This document shows, in pieces, positions 1 to 6,959 of a stretch of 13,470 nucleotides of DNA; within the stretch, counting starts at the first letter, position 1; each line of letters begins with the position of its first letter. Source of the DNA: an uncultured Phycisphaerales bacterium (lineage in GTDB: Bacteria; Planctomycetota; Phycisphaerae; Phycisphaerales; SM1A02); contig CAMPIL010000057.1 of NCBI GenBank assembly GCA_946886375.1, positions 1 through 13,470 of the forward strand. Reading direction: 5' to 3'. The notes beneath the pieces are model-generated. The model was not told the DNA's origin and did no database searches. It worked only from the letters and a program-made list of their open reading frames with translations. Both the position numbers and the translations under genes were made by a program.

Positions 1-332
1 GCTCCTTCAGCACCGCAGACCTCAACAGCCAGTACGTGCCACAGTTCAGTGCGAATATCGGTGTGCAGATGGCCGGTGTGCGCCTGGACTACTATGGCAA
101 CGCTCGGCCGACCACCGGCGCGATGACGGTGGGCGCGGTTGAAACCAATTCCGTGCCGCCAGTGATCGTTGGCGACATTACCAGCGACGGCAGTGTTGAT
201 GTGGACGACCTTCTCGCCGTCCTCGGGGCATGGGGCACGTGTGCGAATCCAAACTCGTGTCCATCAGACGTTGACCACAACGGCACGGTGAACGTGAACG
301 ACATGCTCGCGGTGCTCCACGGGTGGAATTGA
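1..332 (+). CDS. Exported protein C-terminus with dockerin-like pair (5' partial)
   Basis: The reading frame is open from the left edge (first full codon at base 3) to TGA at 330-332, so this is the C-terminal 109 or so residues of a longer protein. A GVRLDYYGNARPTTGAM segment followed by VGAVE resembles the D-x-x-G-x-x-R-P...IGA-E ending of right-handed beta-helix (choice-of-anchor Q-like) surface proteins. It is followed by two calcium-loop repeats, DITSDGSVDVDD and DVDHNGTVNVND, each leading into a (L/M)LAVLxxW helix, with a CANPNSCPSD linker between them. That is the planctomycete version of a type I dockerin pair. The likely role is a secreted or surface protein held by its C-terminal domain. 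The beta-helix assignment rests on a short tail and is tentative; the dockerin-like repeat is clear. A GTG at 36 is only an internal codon. Confidence 0.85.
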   Translation, partial: SFSTADLNSQYVPQFSANIGVQMAGVRLDYYGNARPTTGAMTVGAVETNSVPPVIVGDITSDGSVDVDDLLAVLGAWGTCANPNSCPSDVDHNGTVNVNDMLAVLHGWN

Positions 333-362
333 ACCGAATTCGCAACGCACGTCATTCGAAAG

Positions 363-392
363 AAAAGCCCCGCACGATCGTGCGGGGCTTTT
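363..392. terminator. Perfect palindromic bidirectional terminator
   Basis: AAAAGCCCCGCACGA is followed directly by its exact reverse complement, giving a 30-bp perfect inverted repeat. In RNA it forms a GC-rich stem flanked by an A-tract on one side and a T-tract (389-393) on the other, so it reads as an intrinsic terminator in both directions. It sits between the convergent ends of the dockerin gene (stop 332) and ftsY (stop 420) and probably serves both. Confidence 0.9.
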
Positions 393-419
393 TCTTTGCG
401 ATGAGTAGGCGGGAGAACG

Positions 420-1343
420 TCAAGCAGCGAACATGGCGTCGATGAACTCGTCCGGATTGAAGGGTTCAACATCTTCGGGTGTTTCGCCAACGCCCACGAG
501 TTTGACGGGCACGTTGAGCGCATCGCGAATGGCGATGACGATGCCGCCCTTGGCGGTGCCGTCGAGTTTCGCCAGAAAAATGCCGGTGACGTCGATGGCG
601 CGCTTGAAGATTTCGGCCTGGGCGATGGCGTTCTGGCCGCTGGTCGCGTCGAGCACAAGCATGACCTCATGCGGCGCGCCGGGAATCTTGCGGGCCACCA
701 CGTCGCGAATCTTCGAAAGTTGGCGCATGAGGTTTTCCTGCGTGTGCAGGCGGCCGGCCGTGTCGATCAGCAGCACATCCACGCCACGCGCCGCCGCGGC
801 TTCCGCAGCATCAAAGGCAACTGAGGCAGGATCCGCGCCGGCCTTTCCCTTGACGATGTCCACTCCCAGCCGCTGAGCCCAGATTTCAAGTTGCGCAACC
901 GCACCGGCACGAAACGTGTCGGCTGCGGCGAGCAAAACCGTTCGGCCCTCATCGCGCAGTGACTTGGCAATCTTCGCCACGCTGGTGGTCTTTCCCGCGC
1001 CGTTGATGCCGACCACCAGGATGACCGTGGGCTTGTTGGGCGAAATCGCCAGACCACGCTCCACGTTCACCCAATGCGATTTGAGTTGATCGCGCAACAG
1101 ATCGATGGCTTCATCGCCGCGCTTGACGCGCCCCTCGCGATATGCGCGGCGGAGTTCATCGATCGCGGCGTTGGTCGCTTTCACGCCTACATCGGCCGTG
1201 ATGAGCATGCGCTCCAGTTGGTTGATCATGTCATCGGTCAGCCACTGACCGCGCAAGAGCGTCCGCACATCGGTGGTGAGAACCTCGCGTGTGCGGGACA
1301 GACCCTTGCGAATTGCGGATACTGTGGAGCGGAAGAGTCCCAT
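420..1343 (-). CDS. ftsY: Signal recognition particle receptor FtsY
   Basis: SRP-family GTPase that docks ribosome-SRP complexes at the cytoplasmic membrane for co-translational insertion. The 307-residue protein has an N-terminal helical N domain (about 1-95) and then the NG GTPase: P-loop GINGAGKT (112-119), DTFRAGAVAQLE (142-153), DTAGR (194-198), LDATSGQNA (231-239), the G4 element AKLDGTAKGG (258-267) and the closing GVGETPEDVEPFNP. This is the short form, without the long acidic A domain of E. coli FtsY. G4 reads AKLD instead of the common TKLD; the Asp for guanine recognition is kept. It starts 18 bp after the nusB stop and is the last gene of a ribH-nusB-ftsY unit that ends at the palindromic terminator. 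Its length, motifs and GETPEDVEPF ending favour FtsY over Ffh, and no M domain is present. Confidence 0.97.
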   Translation of the reverse strand: MGLFRSTVSAIRKGLSRTREVLTTDVRTLLRGQWLTDDMINQLERMLITADVGVKATNAAIDELRRAYREGRVKRGDEAIDLLRDQLKSHWVNVERGLAISPNKPTVILVVGINGAGKTTSVAKIAKSLRDEGRTVLLAAADTFRAGAVAQLEIWAQRLGVDIVKGKAGADPASVAFDAAEAAAARGVDVLLIDTAGRLHTQENLMRQLSKIRDVVARKIPGAPHEVMLVLDATSGQNAIAQAEIFKRAIDVTGIFLAKLDGTAKGGIVIAIRDALNVPVKLVGVGETPEDVEPFNPDEFIDAMFAA

Positions 1344-1361
1344 GTCAATCCGATGTCGCGG

Positions 1362-1790
1362 TTACTGATCGCCGGATGGCGAGGCGGATGCCTGCATCGC
1401 CTTGTAAATCTTGTCCAGCACGCCGTTGATGAACGTCGGCGATTTTTCCGTGCTGAATTCTTTGGCCAGTTCGACCGCTTCGTTGATGGCGACCTTCGGC
1501 GGAGCCTTGCCCGAATGCATTTCGTAATACGCCAGGCGAAGAATGCTGCGATCGACCACCGGTTGCCGATGCGTCGGCCATTCCGGTGCGAGCGCAGCGA
1601 CCGCGGCGTCGGCGTCCTTGCGAACATCCCACGCTTTGCGGCTCAACTCAAAACCAAGTTCGTGAACCGATTCGTCGCCGGGTGATTCATCCAGTGATGC
1701 CCGCACCACTTCCGGCGCATCGGCGTTGCCGGCGTCGAACTGGTACAACGCCTGGATTGCGCAGCGGCGGATGTCGCGTGAGTTGGACAC
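1362..1790 (-). CDS. nusB: Transcription antitermination factor NusB
   Basis: NusB is an all-helical RNA-binding protein that works with NusE (ribosomal protein S10) at boxA in rRNA antitermination. The sequence shows RDIRRCAIQALYQFDAG near the start, VDRSILRLAYYEM in the middle, and the family signature VAINEAVELAKEFSTEKSPTF followed by INGVLDKI near the end. I chose the GTG at 1790 (protein VSNSRDIRR..., 142 residues, usual NusB length). It lies one base after the ribH TGA (1794-1792), and a GGGAG ribosome-binding sequence at 1801-1805 precedes it by 10 nt. An in-frame ATG at 1841 would add 17 unrelated residues and overlap ribH by 50 bp. The stop-start spacing suggests translational coupling to ribH, a common neighbour of nusB in bacteria. 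Confidence 0.95.
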   Translation of the reverse strand: MSNSRDIRRCAIQALYQFDAGNADAPEVVRASLDESPGDESVHELGFELSRKAWDVRKDADAAVAALAPEWPTHRQPVVDRSILRLAYYEMHSGKAPPKVAINEAVELAKEFSTEKSPTFINGVLDKIYKAMQASASPSGDQ

Positions 1791-1791
1791 G

Positions 1792-2301
1792 TCAGCAGTA
1801 CTCCCGTGAGTCTTCGATGGCGCGAATTGCGCGTGCAGCATGAATGGCCGCGATCATGGCTTCCGCGCCCTTGTTTGCACCACCCGGCGCGCTGCTGGAC
1901 CGCGCTTTGGCCTGTTCCAGGTTCTGGCACGTCAAGACGCCAAATGCAATCGGCATGCCGGTGGCGACCGTAATGGCTGTCAGACCCTCGGTGACGGAAT
2001 GAGAGATGTATTGATCGTGCGTGGTTTCGCCGGTGATTACGCACCCCAGTGCAACAATCGCATGCAGGGCCGGCCGACCGGCGCGGGTGGTCCGCATCGC
2101 CAAGGCGCGGCAGATGGCCGTCAACTCAAATGTGCCGGGCGTGCAGACGCTCTGCAGATTCGCCTTGTTGCCGCCGCCTGCAATGAACACCGCCACCGCG
2201 GCGCGACGCAATGATTCGGTGATTTCCGCGTGGTACCTGCTGACGGCCAAGCCGATGCACAGGCCCGAGGCGTCGAGATTTGAGTCATTCTTTTCGTGCA
2301 T
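1792..2301 (-). CDS. ribH: 6,7-dimethyl-8-ribityllumazine synthase
   Basis: Lumazine synthase condenses 5-amino-6-ribitylaminouracil with 3,4-dihydroxy-2-butanone 4-phosphate, the penultimate step of riboflavin synthesis; the enzyme usually forms pentamers or 60-mer shells. The 169-residue protein carries TPGTFEL (54-60, substrate pocket), ALGCVITGETTHDQYI (84-99) with the presumed catalytic His95, PIAFGVLTCQNLEQA (117-131), and the C-terminal NKGAEA (143-148). The N-terminal motif is VSRYHAEI where VARFN is more usual. The ATG at 2301 has no clear Shine-Dalgarno sequence. It is the first gene of the ribH-nusB-ftsY unit, with a promoter candidate at 2331-2359. No FMN riboswitch is visible in front, and no other rib gene is nearby. 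Confidence 0.97.
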   Translation of the reverse strand: MHEKNDSNLDASGLCIGLAVSRYHAEITESLRRAAVAVFIAGGGNKANLQSVCTPGTFELTAICRALAMRTTRAGRPALHAIVALGCVITGETTHDQYISHSVTEGLTAITVATGMPIAFGVLTCQNLEQAKARSSSAPGGANKGAEAMIAAIHAARAIRAIEDSREYC

Positions 2302-2330
2302 GTGCAGGGCGCGTCTGGATGAAGGTGAGC

Positions 2331-2359
2331 ATGGTACGGGTGCAGCGCGACCGGATCAA
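2331..2359 (-). promoter_or_regulatory. Candidate sigma70 promoter of ribH-nusB-ftsY
   Basis: On the minus strand a TTGATC box (2359-2354) is followed after exactly 17 nt by TACCAT (2336-2331). Each hexamer matches the sigma70 consensus at 4 of 6 positions, and the spacing is ideal. The -10 end lies 29 nt before the ribH ATG. This is a prediction from sequence only. Confidence 0.5.
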
Positions 2360-2434
2360 CGAGGCGGGCGGGGACGCGATGTATCAAGCACGCTGGAATG
2401 CTACGATGAATCCGTGCGACGCATTGCGCTGCGA

Positions 2435-3409
2435 ATGATCACGGCGATCCAACTGACGCGCCTGACGATGGCGTTCGGGGCAGTGAGCGATCTGTGGTTT
2501 GTGATCCTGTTGACGCAGGCGCACAACGAATACGTGTATATGCCGGTGCACGGCATGTCGCTGCCGCTGGCGCTGTTGGCCGGCGCCACGGTGGCGGTGG
2601 GGCTGTTTGCCTACGGCGCATCGCTCAATGATGTGCTGGACGCGAGACACGACTCGGCGTTCAGCCCGGAACGACCGATTCCTGCCGGGCGGATCCGCTA
2701 CGGGCAGGCGATCGTCGTCACGGTGGGCGCGTTGATCGTCGCCATGCTTGGCGGGCTCATGCTGAGTCTTGGCAATCTGGGTGCGCGTGAACCGAGCATG
2801 GGCGCGGTGGGCATGACGCTGTTGACCGCGACGAGCATCCTGTTCTACAACGCCGCGGGCAAGTACATCCCGGCCGTTGGATTGATCGCCGTCGGGCTCA
2901 TTCACGCGGCGCACATGCTCATTCCGAATTTTCAACTTGCGTTCACGTGGCCAATCTGGCTCGTGATGACTCACGCGATGGTGATTGCAGCGATCGTTCA
3001 TCATCTGGAAGACAAACGTCCGCGGCTGCGGACCCGCGCGATTGTGTCCAGCGTCATCGGCTGGATCATCTGCTCGATGATTCTTCTGTACGCGGGCGCC
3101 TCGCAAGGCGAAGGGCTGTGGCCCGACGACACCAGCGTGCTCGGAGCGATCTATCCGATCATGGCCGTCCTCGCGTTCGCCGTAGTGGGTTGGTGGAAGG
3201 CCACCGGCGTAACGGGCAAAGCCGCCGCCGAGAAACTCAAGCGATACGGAGCGATGTGGCAGGCGCTCTACGGCGCGGCGTGGCTGATGGCCCTGGGCCT
3301 GTACGCCGAGGCGGCCTGGATCGGCGCATTTGCCGTCGCCGGCTTTGTTGTGATGACCATGATCAAGGAGATTACAGGACTCTCCGACCGTCCCGTGGCG
3401 TTTCGGTGA
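2435..3409 (+). CDS. UbiA-family prenyltransferase-like integral membrane protein
   Basis: This family of integral membrane enzymes moves polyprenyl groups onto quinone, haem or other acceptors. The 324-residue protein has about eight or nine hydrophobic segments. Its first aspartate motif, NDVLDARHD (65-73), fits the Mg-diphosphate signature N-D-x-x-D-x-x-x-D exactly and is followed by RPIPAGRI, another UbiA hallmark. YNAAGKYIPAVG (138-149) matches the middle of the family. The usual second D-x-x-x-D motif is not evident; HHLEDKRPRLRTR (189-201) lies about where it belongs. The substrate cannot be told, and no quinone or haem gene is adjacent. The start is uncertain: ATG 2435 gives a normal family N-terminus, GTG 2414 would add seven residues, and neither has a good ribosome-binding site. 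The frame stays open back to 2021, but that part overlaps ribH antisense and is probably not translated. Confidence 0.85.
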   Translation: MITAIQLTRLTMAFGAVSDLWFVILLTQAHNEYVYMPVHGMSLPLALLAGATVAVGLFAYGASLNDVLDARHDSAFSPERPIPAGRIRYGQAIVVTVGALIVAMLGGLMLSLGNLGAREPSMGAVGMTLLTATSILFYNAAGKYIPAVGLIAVGLIHAAHMLIPNFQLAFTWPIWLVMTHAMVIAAIVHHLEDKRPRLRTRAIVSSVIGWIICSMILLYAGASQGEGLWPDDTSVLGAIYPIMAVLAFAVVGWWKATGVTGKAAAEKLKRYGAMWQALYGAAWLMALGLYAEAAWIGAFAVAGFVVMTMIKEITGLSDRPVAFR

Positions 3410-3719
3410 CGATTGTGGGTCAGGAGACGCGCATAAAAAAGCGGCTTCCGTGCATGACCTCTCCTCCTCGGCCACGCGTGGAAAACCGCTGTCCAATCAG
3501 AGTACCGCGCGAAGCGGTCAACGCAAATGCCTAGATCGCAAAACTCTCAGAAACGCCTCTGGCGTGTTAAAATGGGCAAAGTTTGGTGGTGCCGCTGGAT
3601 GGTTTGGGGATAAGAACGGTAGAACCGGACTGCTGGTGCCGGCTGGTCCGCAAACGATGTCGCGAAAAATCAACATGTGCCTTCAGCAGGCCTGTGCGGG
3701 GGTCGATCTTTAGCGTGCC
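3410..3719. other. Gene-free interval before the two-component operon
   Basis: No credible coding frame lies in these 310 bases; the short frames present have atypical composition and no family motif. No T-tract terminator follows the prenyltransferase gene. The interval holds one extended -10-like element (3565-3573), a small ACCGC/GCGGT hairpin (3504-3518), and a stretch that can fold as a three-way junction (3602-3655). Confidence 0.6.
3565..3573 (+). promoter_or_regulatory. Candidate extended -10 promoter for the kinase/regulator pair
   Basis: TGTTAAAAT fits the extended -10 pattern TG-N-TATAAT with 5 of 6 in the hexamer; no good -35 lies at 16-18 nt. Transcription from here would give a leader of roughly 140 nt before the kinase ATG at 3720. 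This is a weak prediction, listed because it is the best promoter-like element in the interval. Confidence 0.3.
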
Positions 3720-4460
3720 ATGCGCCCGATCGATCTGGCTCACCGGGAATTGCGTGAATCGCACGCCGAAGCGCCCGCCGGCGAGTTGTCCATTGCACAT
3801 GTCGCGCACGAATTGAACTCGCTGCTCGATGGCTCCATGCGGTCGATTTCGCTGGCCCAACGGTCGCTGCGACTGTCAAGGCCAGCCGATGACGCACGCG
3901 ACTCCAATGTGGATGAGCGACTGCAGGCCGCACAAGATGCGCTGCGGCAAATCTCCTCATTGCTGCATCGGGCGATGGATGCGTCAGAAGCCACATTGAA
4001 CCTGTTTCAGGTCGATGAAGCGATCGGGCGTCAGGTGCAGCAAATCATCGCAACACTTACTCCCCTGGCGGACGAACACAACGTCGCCATGCACGTGGAC
4101 CTCACGCCGCGCGCTGCATCGCTGCCGGCGCGGACGCTGGGCCCGGTCATCTTGAACGGACTGCGCAACGCCATCGAATCTTGTGCGACTGGCCCAGCGG
4201 CCAACCGTCGTGTTGAACTCTCGATCGTTGTGAACGCGCAGGAAGAACTGATGATCGTAATCTGCGACAACGGTCCCGGTGCAATGCCGGATTCGCATCG
4301 CCGCACGCGCAAGCCGGGCGGCCACGGTTTCGGATTGGACCTGGCCGGCCGCATCGTCGCCACGCTTGAGGGTGAAATCCGTCTGACGAACGTTCCATTC
4401 GGGGCGGGGGCTGTGCTTCAAGTCGTGCTTCCATTGCGAAACATGGTGCAACATGGCTGA
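3720..4460 (+). CDS. Soluble sensor histidine kinase (HisKA-like plus HATPase)
   Basis: The 246-residue protein is the transmitter half of a two-component system. It has no transmembrane segment, PAS, GAF or HAMP region. A helical H-box region (about 22-100) contains VAHELNSLLDG, where His30 is the candidate phosphorylation site; the proline of the usual HELNNPL pattern is missing. The ATPase domain (about 105-240) has an N box around GLRNAIES (147-154), a G1 box DNGPGAM (183-189) and a G2 box GGHGFGLDLAG (200-210). ATG 3720 is the first possible start, because an in-frame TAG lies at 3711. Its stop overlaps the next gene's start by 8 bp (ATGGCTGA), so the two are coupled and very likely partners. 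With no sensor of its own, it probably reads a cytosolic signal or a partner protein (inference). Confidence 0.9.
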   Translation: MRPIDLAHRELRESHAEAPAGELSIAHVAHELNSLLDGSMRSISLAQRSLRLSRPADDARDSNVDERLQAAQDALRQISSLLHRAMDASEATLNLFQVDEAIGRQVQQIIATLTPLADEHNVAMHVDLTPRAASLPARTLGPVILNGLRNAIESCATGPAANRRVELSIVVNAQEELMIVICDNGPGAMPDSHRRTRKPGGHGFGLDLAGRIVATLEGEIRLTNVPFGAGAVLQVVLPLRNMVQHG

Positions 4461-5907
4461 GCAGTCCCACCGAGTGCTTGTGGTGGATGATGACGTGATC
4501 GTCGCCGAATCCATCGCGCAATACCTCGTCGAAGTGGGCTACGACGCCTCGTTCGCGACCAGCGGCGAGAAGGCCCTGGAACTGCTGCAGGACGCGGAGC
4601 AGGTCGGTCACGGCAAAGCGGCGGCATCGCCGCGCCCGTTTGAAGTGCTCATCGCAGACATGGCCATGCCGGGAATGAACGGGCTTGATCTGATCAAGTC
4701 GTTGCGCCAATCGCATCCCAACGTTGTGCCGATCATCATCACCGGCTACGGCACGATCGAAGCCGCGGTGAAGGCTATTCGCCACGGTGCAGTCGACTAC
4801 CTGACCAAGCCGCTGGTCGATGATGAACTGCGACTGACGGTGGAAAAGGCGGTGCGTCAGCAGGCGTTGCTTGCAGAGAACTCCAATCTTCGCAATCAAC
4901 TGTATCAGCGAGATGGGTTGAACAACATCATTGGTTCTGATGCGCGCATGCGGCGCATCTACGACGTCATACAGGCGGTCGCGCCGAGCAAGACCACGGT
5001 GCTCATGTGCGGCGAGTCAGGCACAGGAAAGTCGCTGATCGCGAGAGCCATTCACCGCAATTCTCCGCGCGCCGACCGGCCGTTCGTCGAAATCTCGTGC
5101 GGGTCGATTCCCGAAACGTTGCTTGAGTCTGAATTGTTCGGCCACGTCAAGGGGGCGTTCACCGGCGCGCACGTGAACAAGGCAGGCCGCTTCCTCGCGG
5201 CCCACACCGGCACGCTGTTTCTGGACGAGATCAACTCCGCTTCGCCCGCCATGCAACTGAAACTGCTGCGCGTGCTGCAGGAGCGGATGTTCGATCCGGT
5301 CGGTTCGGATCAGTCGGTTGAGGTGGATGTGCGAGTGATACTTGCCAGCAATCAACCGCTTGAGGAACTGGTTGCACGCGGCAATTTTCGCCAGGATTTG
5401 TACTACCGCATCAATGTCGTTTCCATTCAACTGCCGCCGCTGCGCGAGCGCATGAGCGACATTTCCGCGCTGGCCGATCATTTTCGCGAAGCCAAATCGA
5501 AGGAGGCCGGCAAGCAGGTTGTGGCGTTCACGGACCAGGCAATGGCCGCGCTTTGCGCGTACGGCTTCCCCGGCAACGTGCGCGAATTGGAGAACATCGT
5601 GGAGCGTGCGGTGGTGCTGACGCGCTCCCCGCGAATCGATGTGCCTGATCTGCCCGAGCAGGTGATCCAGCACGCGCCGCGCCAGATGTCCTCAGGATTG
5701 AAGTCTCCGTTCCAGACCGATTCGCCGTATGTCCCCATGCCGCTGCACAAGGCGTTGGAGGAGCCGGAAAAACAGATCATTTTGGCCGCGCTCCAGGCCA
5801 ACAACTGGAATCGGCTGAAGACGGCGGAACAGTTGGATATCAACCGAACCACTCTTTACAAGAAAATCAAGCAGTACGATTTGGAGCAGTACGGGCGCAC
5901 CGGGTGA
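4453..5907 (+). CDS. NtrC-family sigma54-dependent response regulator
   Basis: The 484-residue protein has three domains. The receiver (about 5-130) shows the acidic pocket VDDD (11-14), phosphoacceptor Asp69 in ADMAMPGMNG, Thr97 in ITGYG and Lys119 in YLTKP. The AAA+ ATPase (about 155-385) has Walker A GESGTGKS (187-194), the sigma54-contact loop GAFTGA (234-239) and Walker B TLFLDEI (254-260), followed by LYYRINV. The C-terminal Fis-type helix-turn-helix reads LKTAEQLDINRTTLYKKIKQY. Intact GAFTGA means it should remodel sigma54-RNA polymerase at enhancer-dependent promoters. The first Asp pair and Asp69 are about 14 residues further apart than usual, because of an insert around 47-62 (AEQVGHGKAAASPRPF). 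It is translationally coupled to the preceding kinase. I found no convincing -24/-12 sigma54 promoter in the window, so the targets are probably elsewhere. Confidence 0.96.
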   Translation: MAEQSHRVLVVDDDVIVAESIAQYLVEVGYDASFATSGEKALELLQDAEQVGHGKAAASPRPFEVLIADMAMPGMNGLDLIKSLRQSHPNVVPIIITGYGTIEAAVKAIRHGAVDYLTKPLVDDELRLTVEKAVRQQALLAENSNLRNQLYQRDGLNNIIGSDARMRRIYDVIQAVAPSKTTVLMCGESGTGKSLIARAIHRNSPRADRPFVEISCGSIPETLLESELFGHVKGAFTGAHVNKAGRFLAAHTGTLFLDEINSASPAMQLKLLRVLQERMFDPVGSDQSVEVDVRVILASNQPLEELVARGNFRQDLYYRINVVSIQLPPLRERMSDISALADHFREAKSKEAGKQVVAFTDQAMAALCAYGFPGNVRELENIVERAVVLTRSPRIDVPDLPEQVIQHAPRQMSSGLKSPFQTDSPYVPMPLHKALEEPEKQIILAALQANNWNRLKTAEQLDINRTTLYKKIKQYDLEQYGRTG

Positions 5908-5961
5908 TGCAACCATTGTTTAGGGTGCAAGAATCGCGAGAGAATTCCAAATGATGGTGAT

Positions 5962-6933
5962 ATGCGTGGCCGCATCAGGAAAATCATCCTCAGTGCGTTG
6001 CTTATCGCGTTCGCGGCGCTCGGTGGCGGCATGTTGGTCATGGCGCCGTGGCGTGAACGCGGCGCCGATCTGTCATTTGACACATCCGTGAGCGCGCCCG
6101 TCTTGGCCACGCACCCGCGCGTGCTCTTCGATCACGGCCACAACAATACGCATTCCCTCAACGGCCGCTTTGCGCCGTTTCGCAACCTGCTGCGTGCGGA
6201 TGGCGCACGCATCACATCGCACGCCGGTGTGTTGTCGCGCGAGGCGTTGCAGGATTGCGATATTCTGGTCATCGTGAACGCCTGCGGTCCTGAGCCGCAC
6301 CGCGACAGTTCGGCCTTCACGGAAAGCGAAATCGCGGCGATTCGCGATTGGGTTTCCAACGGCGGATCGCTGCTGCTCGCGGCGGATCATCATCCCTACG
6401 GCGCGGCTGCGGCGACGCTGGCCCGCGCGTTCGACATCGACATGAAAGGGGGATGGTGCGAAGACAGCGAGCATCTCCTGACCGGCACCGCCGATACCGG
6501 CGCCATCCTTTACCGCGCTGAGAATGCAATGCTGGGTGACCATCCAATTGTGAAAGGCCGAGACGCAAGCGAAGCAGTGAAATCCGTTGCCACATTCACC
6601 GGCCAATCAATGGGTGGTCCCGACTCTGCCGTGCCGCTGTTGATATGCTCACCTGCGGCAACCAACCTTCTGCCGGTGTCCTCGAAAACCGAAACCAGCG
6701 GCGGAACGACCACCACGACTTTTGAAACGCGCAATGAATCGGCAGCCGGACATAGCCAGGCGCTCGCGATGAGTTTTGGTCAGGGCCGCATCGTTGTAAC
6801 CGGCGAAGCCGCCATGCTCAGCGCACAGATCGATGATCACAGCGGCTTGAAGTTCGGCATGAACGTCCCGGGCACTGATAATCGCCAGTTCGTTCTCAAT
6901 GCATGCCGGTGGCTTGCTGGTGAATTGGACTGA
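5962..6933 (+). CDS. Membrane-anchored or exported GATase/GIFT-like protein, unknown function
   Basis: The 323-residue protein begins with a basic patch (MRGRIRKI) and a hydrophobic segment (about 8-28), either an uncleaved anchor or a signal peptide. The rest resembles the class I glutamine amidotransferase-like fold used by DUF4350/ThuA/GIFT-type domains: a VLFDHGHNNTH strand-turn, DILVIVNACGP, then FTESEIAAIRDWVSNGGSLL and LAADHHPYG, and a late GRIVVTGEAAMLSAQ strand ending NRQFVLNACRWLAG. I see no Cys-His-Glu amidotransferase triad, so a binding rather than hydrolytic role is more likely (inference). ATG 5962 is the only in-frame start; ATGs at 5951 and 5954 are in another frame. It lies 54 bp after the response regulator on the same strand and may share its transcript. 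It converges with ftsI, with 26 bp between the stops and no visible terminator. Confidence 0.75.
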   Translation: MRGRIRKIILSALLIAFAALGGGMLVMAPWRERGADLSFDTSVSAPVLATHPRVLFDHGHNNTHSLNGRFAPFRNLLRADGARITSHAGVLSREALQDCDILVIVNACGPEPHRDSSAFTESEIAAIRDWVSNGGSLLLAADHHPYGAAAATLARAFDIDMKGGWCEDSEHLLTGTADTGAILYRAENAMLGDHPIVKGRDASEAVKSVATFTGQSMGGPDSAVPLLICSPAATNLLPVSSKTETSGGTTTTTFETRNESAAGHSQALAMSFGQGRIVVTGEAAMLSAQIDDHSGLKFGMNVPGTDNRQFVLNACRWLAGELD

Positions 6934-6959
6934 TCGCAGTTTGCCGGTCCTGAATGAAC

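Noticed and set aside
1074..1685. A 203-codon plus-strand frame spanning the ftsY-nusB junction
   Set aside because: Antisense to two well-identified genes and without any domain pattern.
1926..1941. TGGCACG-like sequence resembling a sigma54 -24 box
   Set aside because: The -12 TTGC element is missing at the required spacing, and it lies inside ribH.
2021..2434. N-terminal extension of the UbiA-like frame
   Set aside because: It is antisense to ribH, low in membrane character and not like any UbiA N-terminus; the family match begins near 2435.
3438..3490. Possible terminator after the UbiA-like gene (AGCGG ... CCGCT)
   Set aside because: The arms are about 40 nt apart and mismatched, and no T-tract follows.
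2384..3496. A 370-codon open frame on the minus strand opposite the UbiA-like gene
   Set aside because: It is rich in Arg, His, Gln and Asp with no family motif. It is the antisense shadow of a GC-rich membrane-protein gene whose motifs are clear.
3450..3713. Short plus-strand frame in the interval before the kinase gene
   Set aside because: No ribosome-binding site, no motif and an unusual amino acid mix; it also covers the likely promoter and leader of the next operon.
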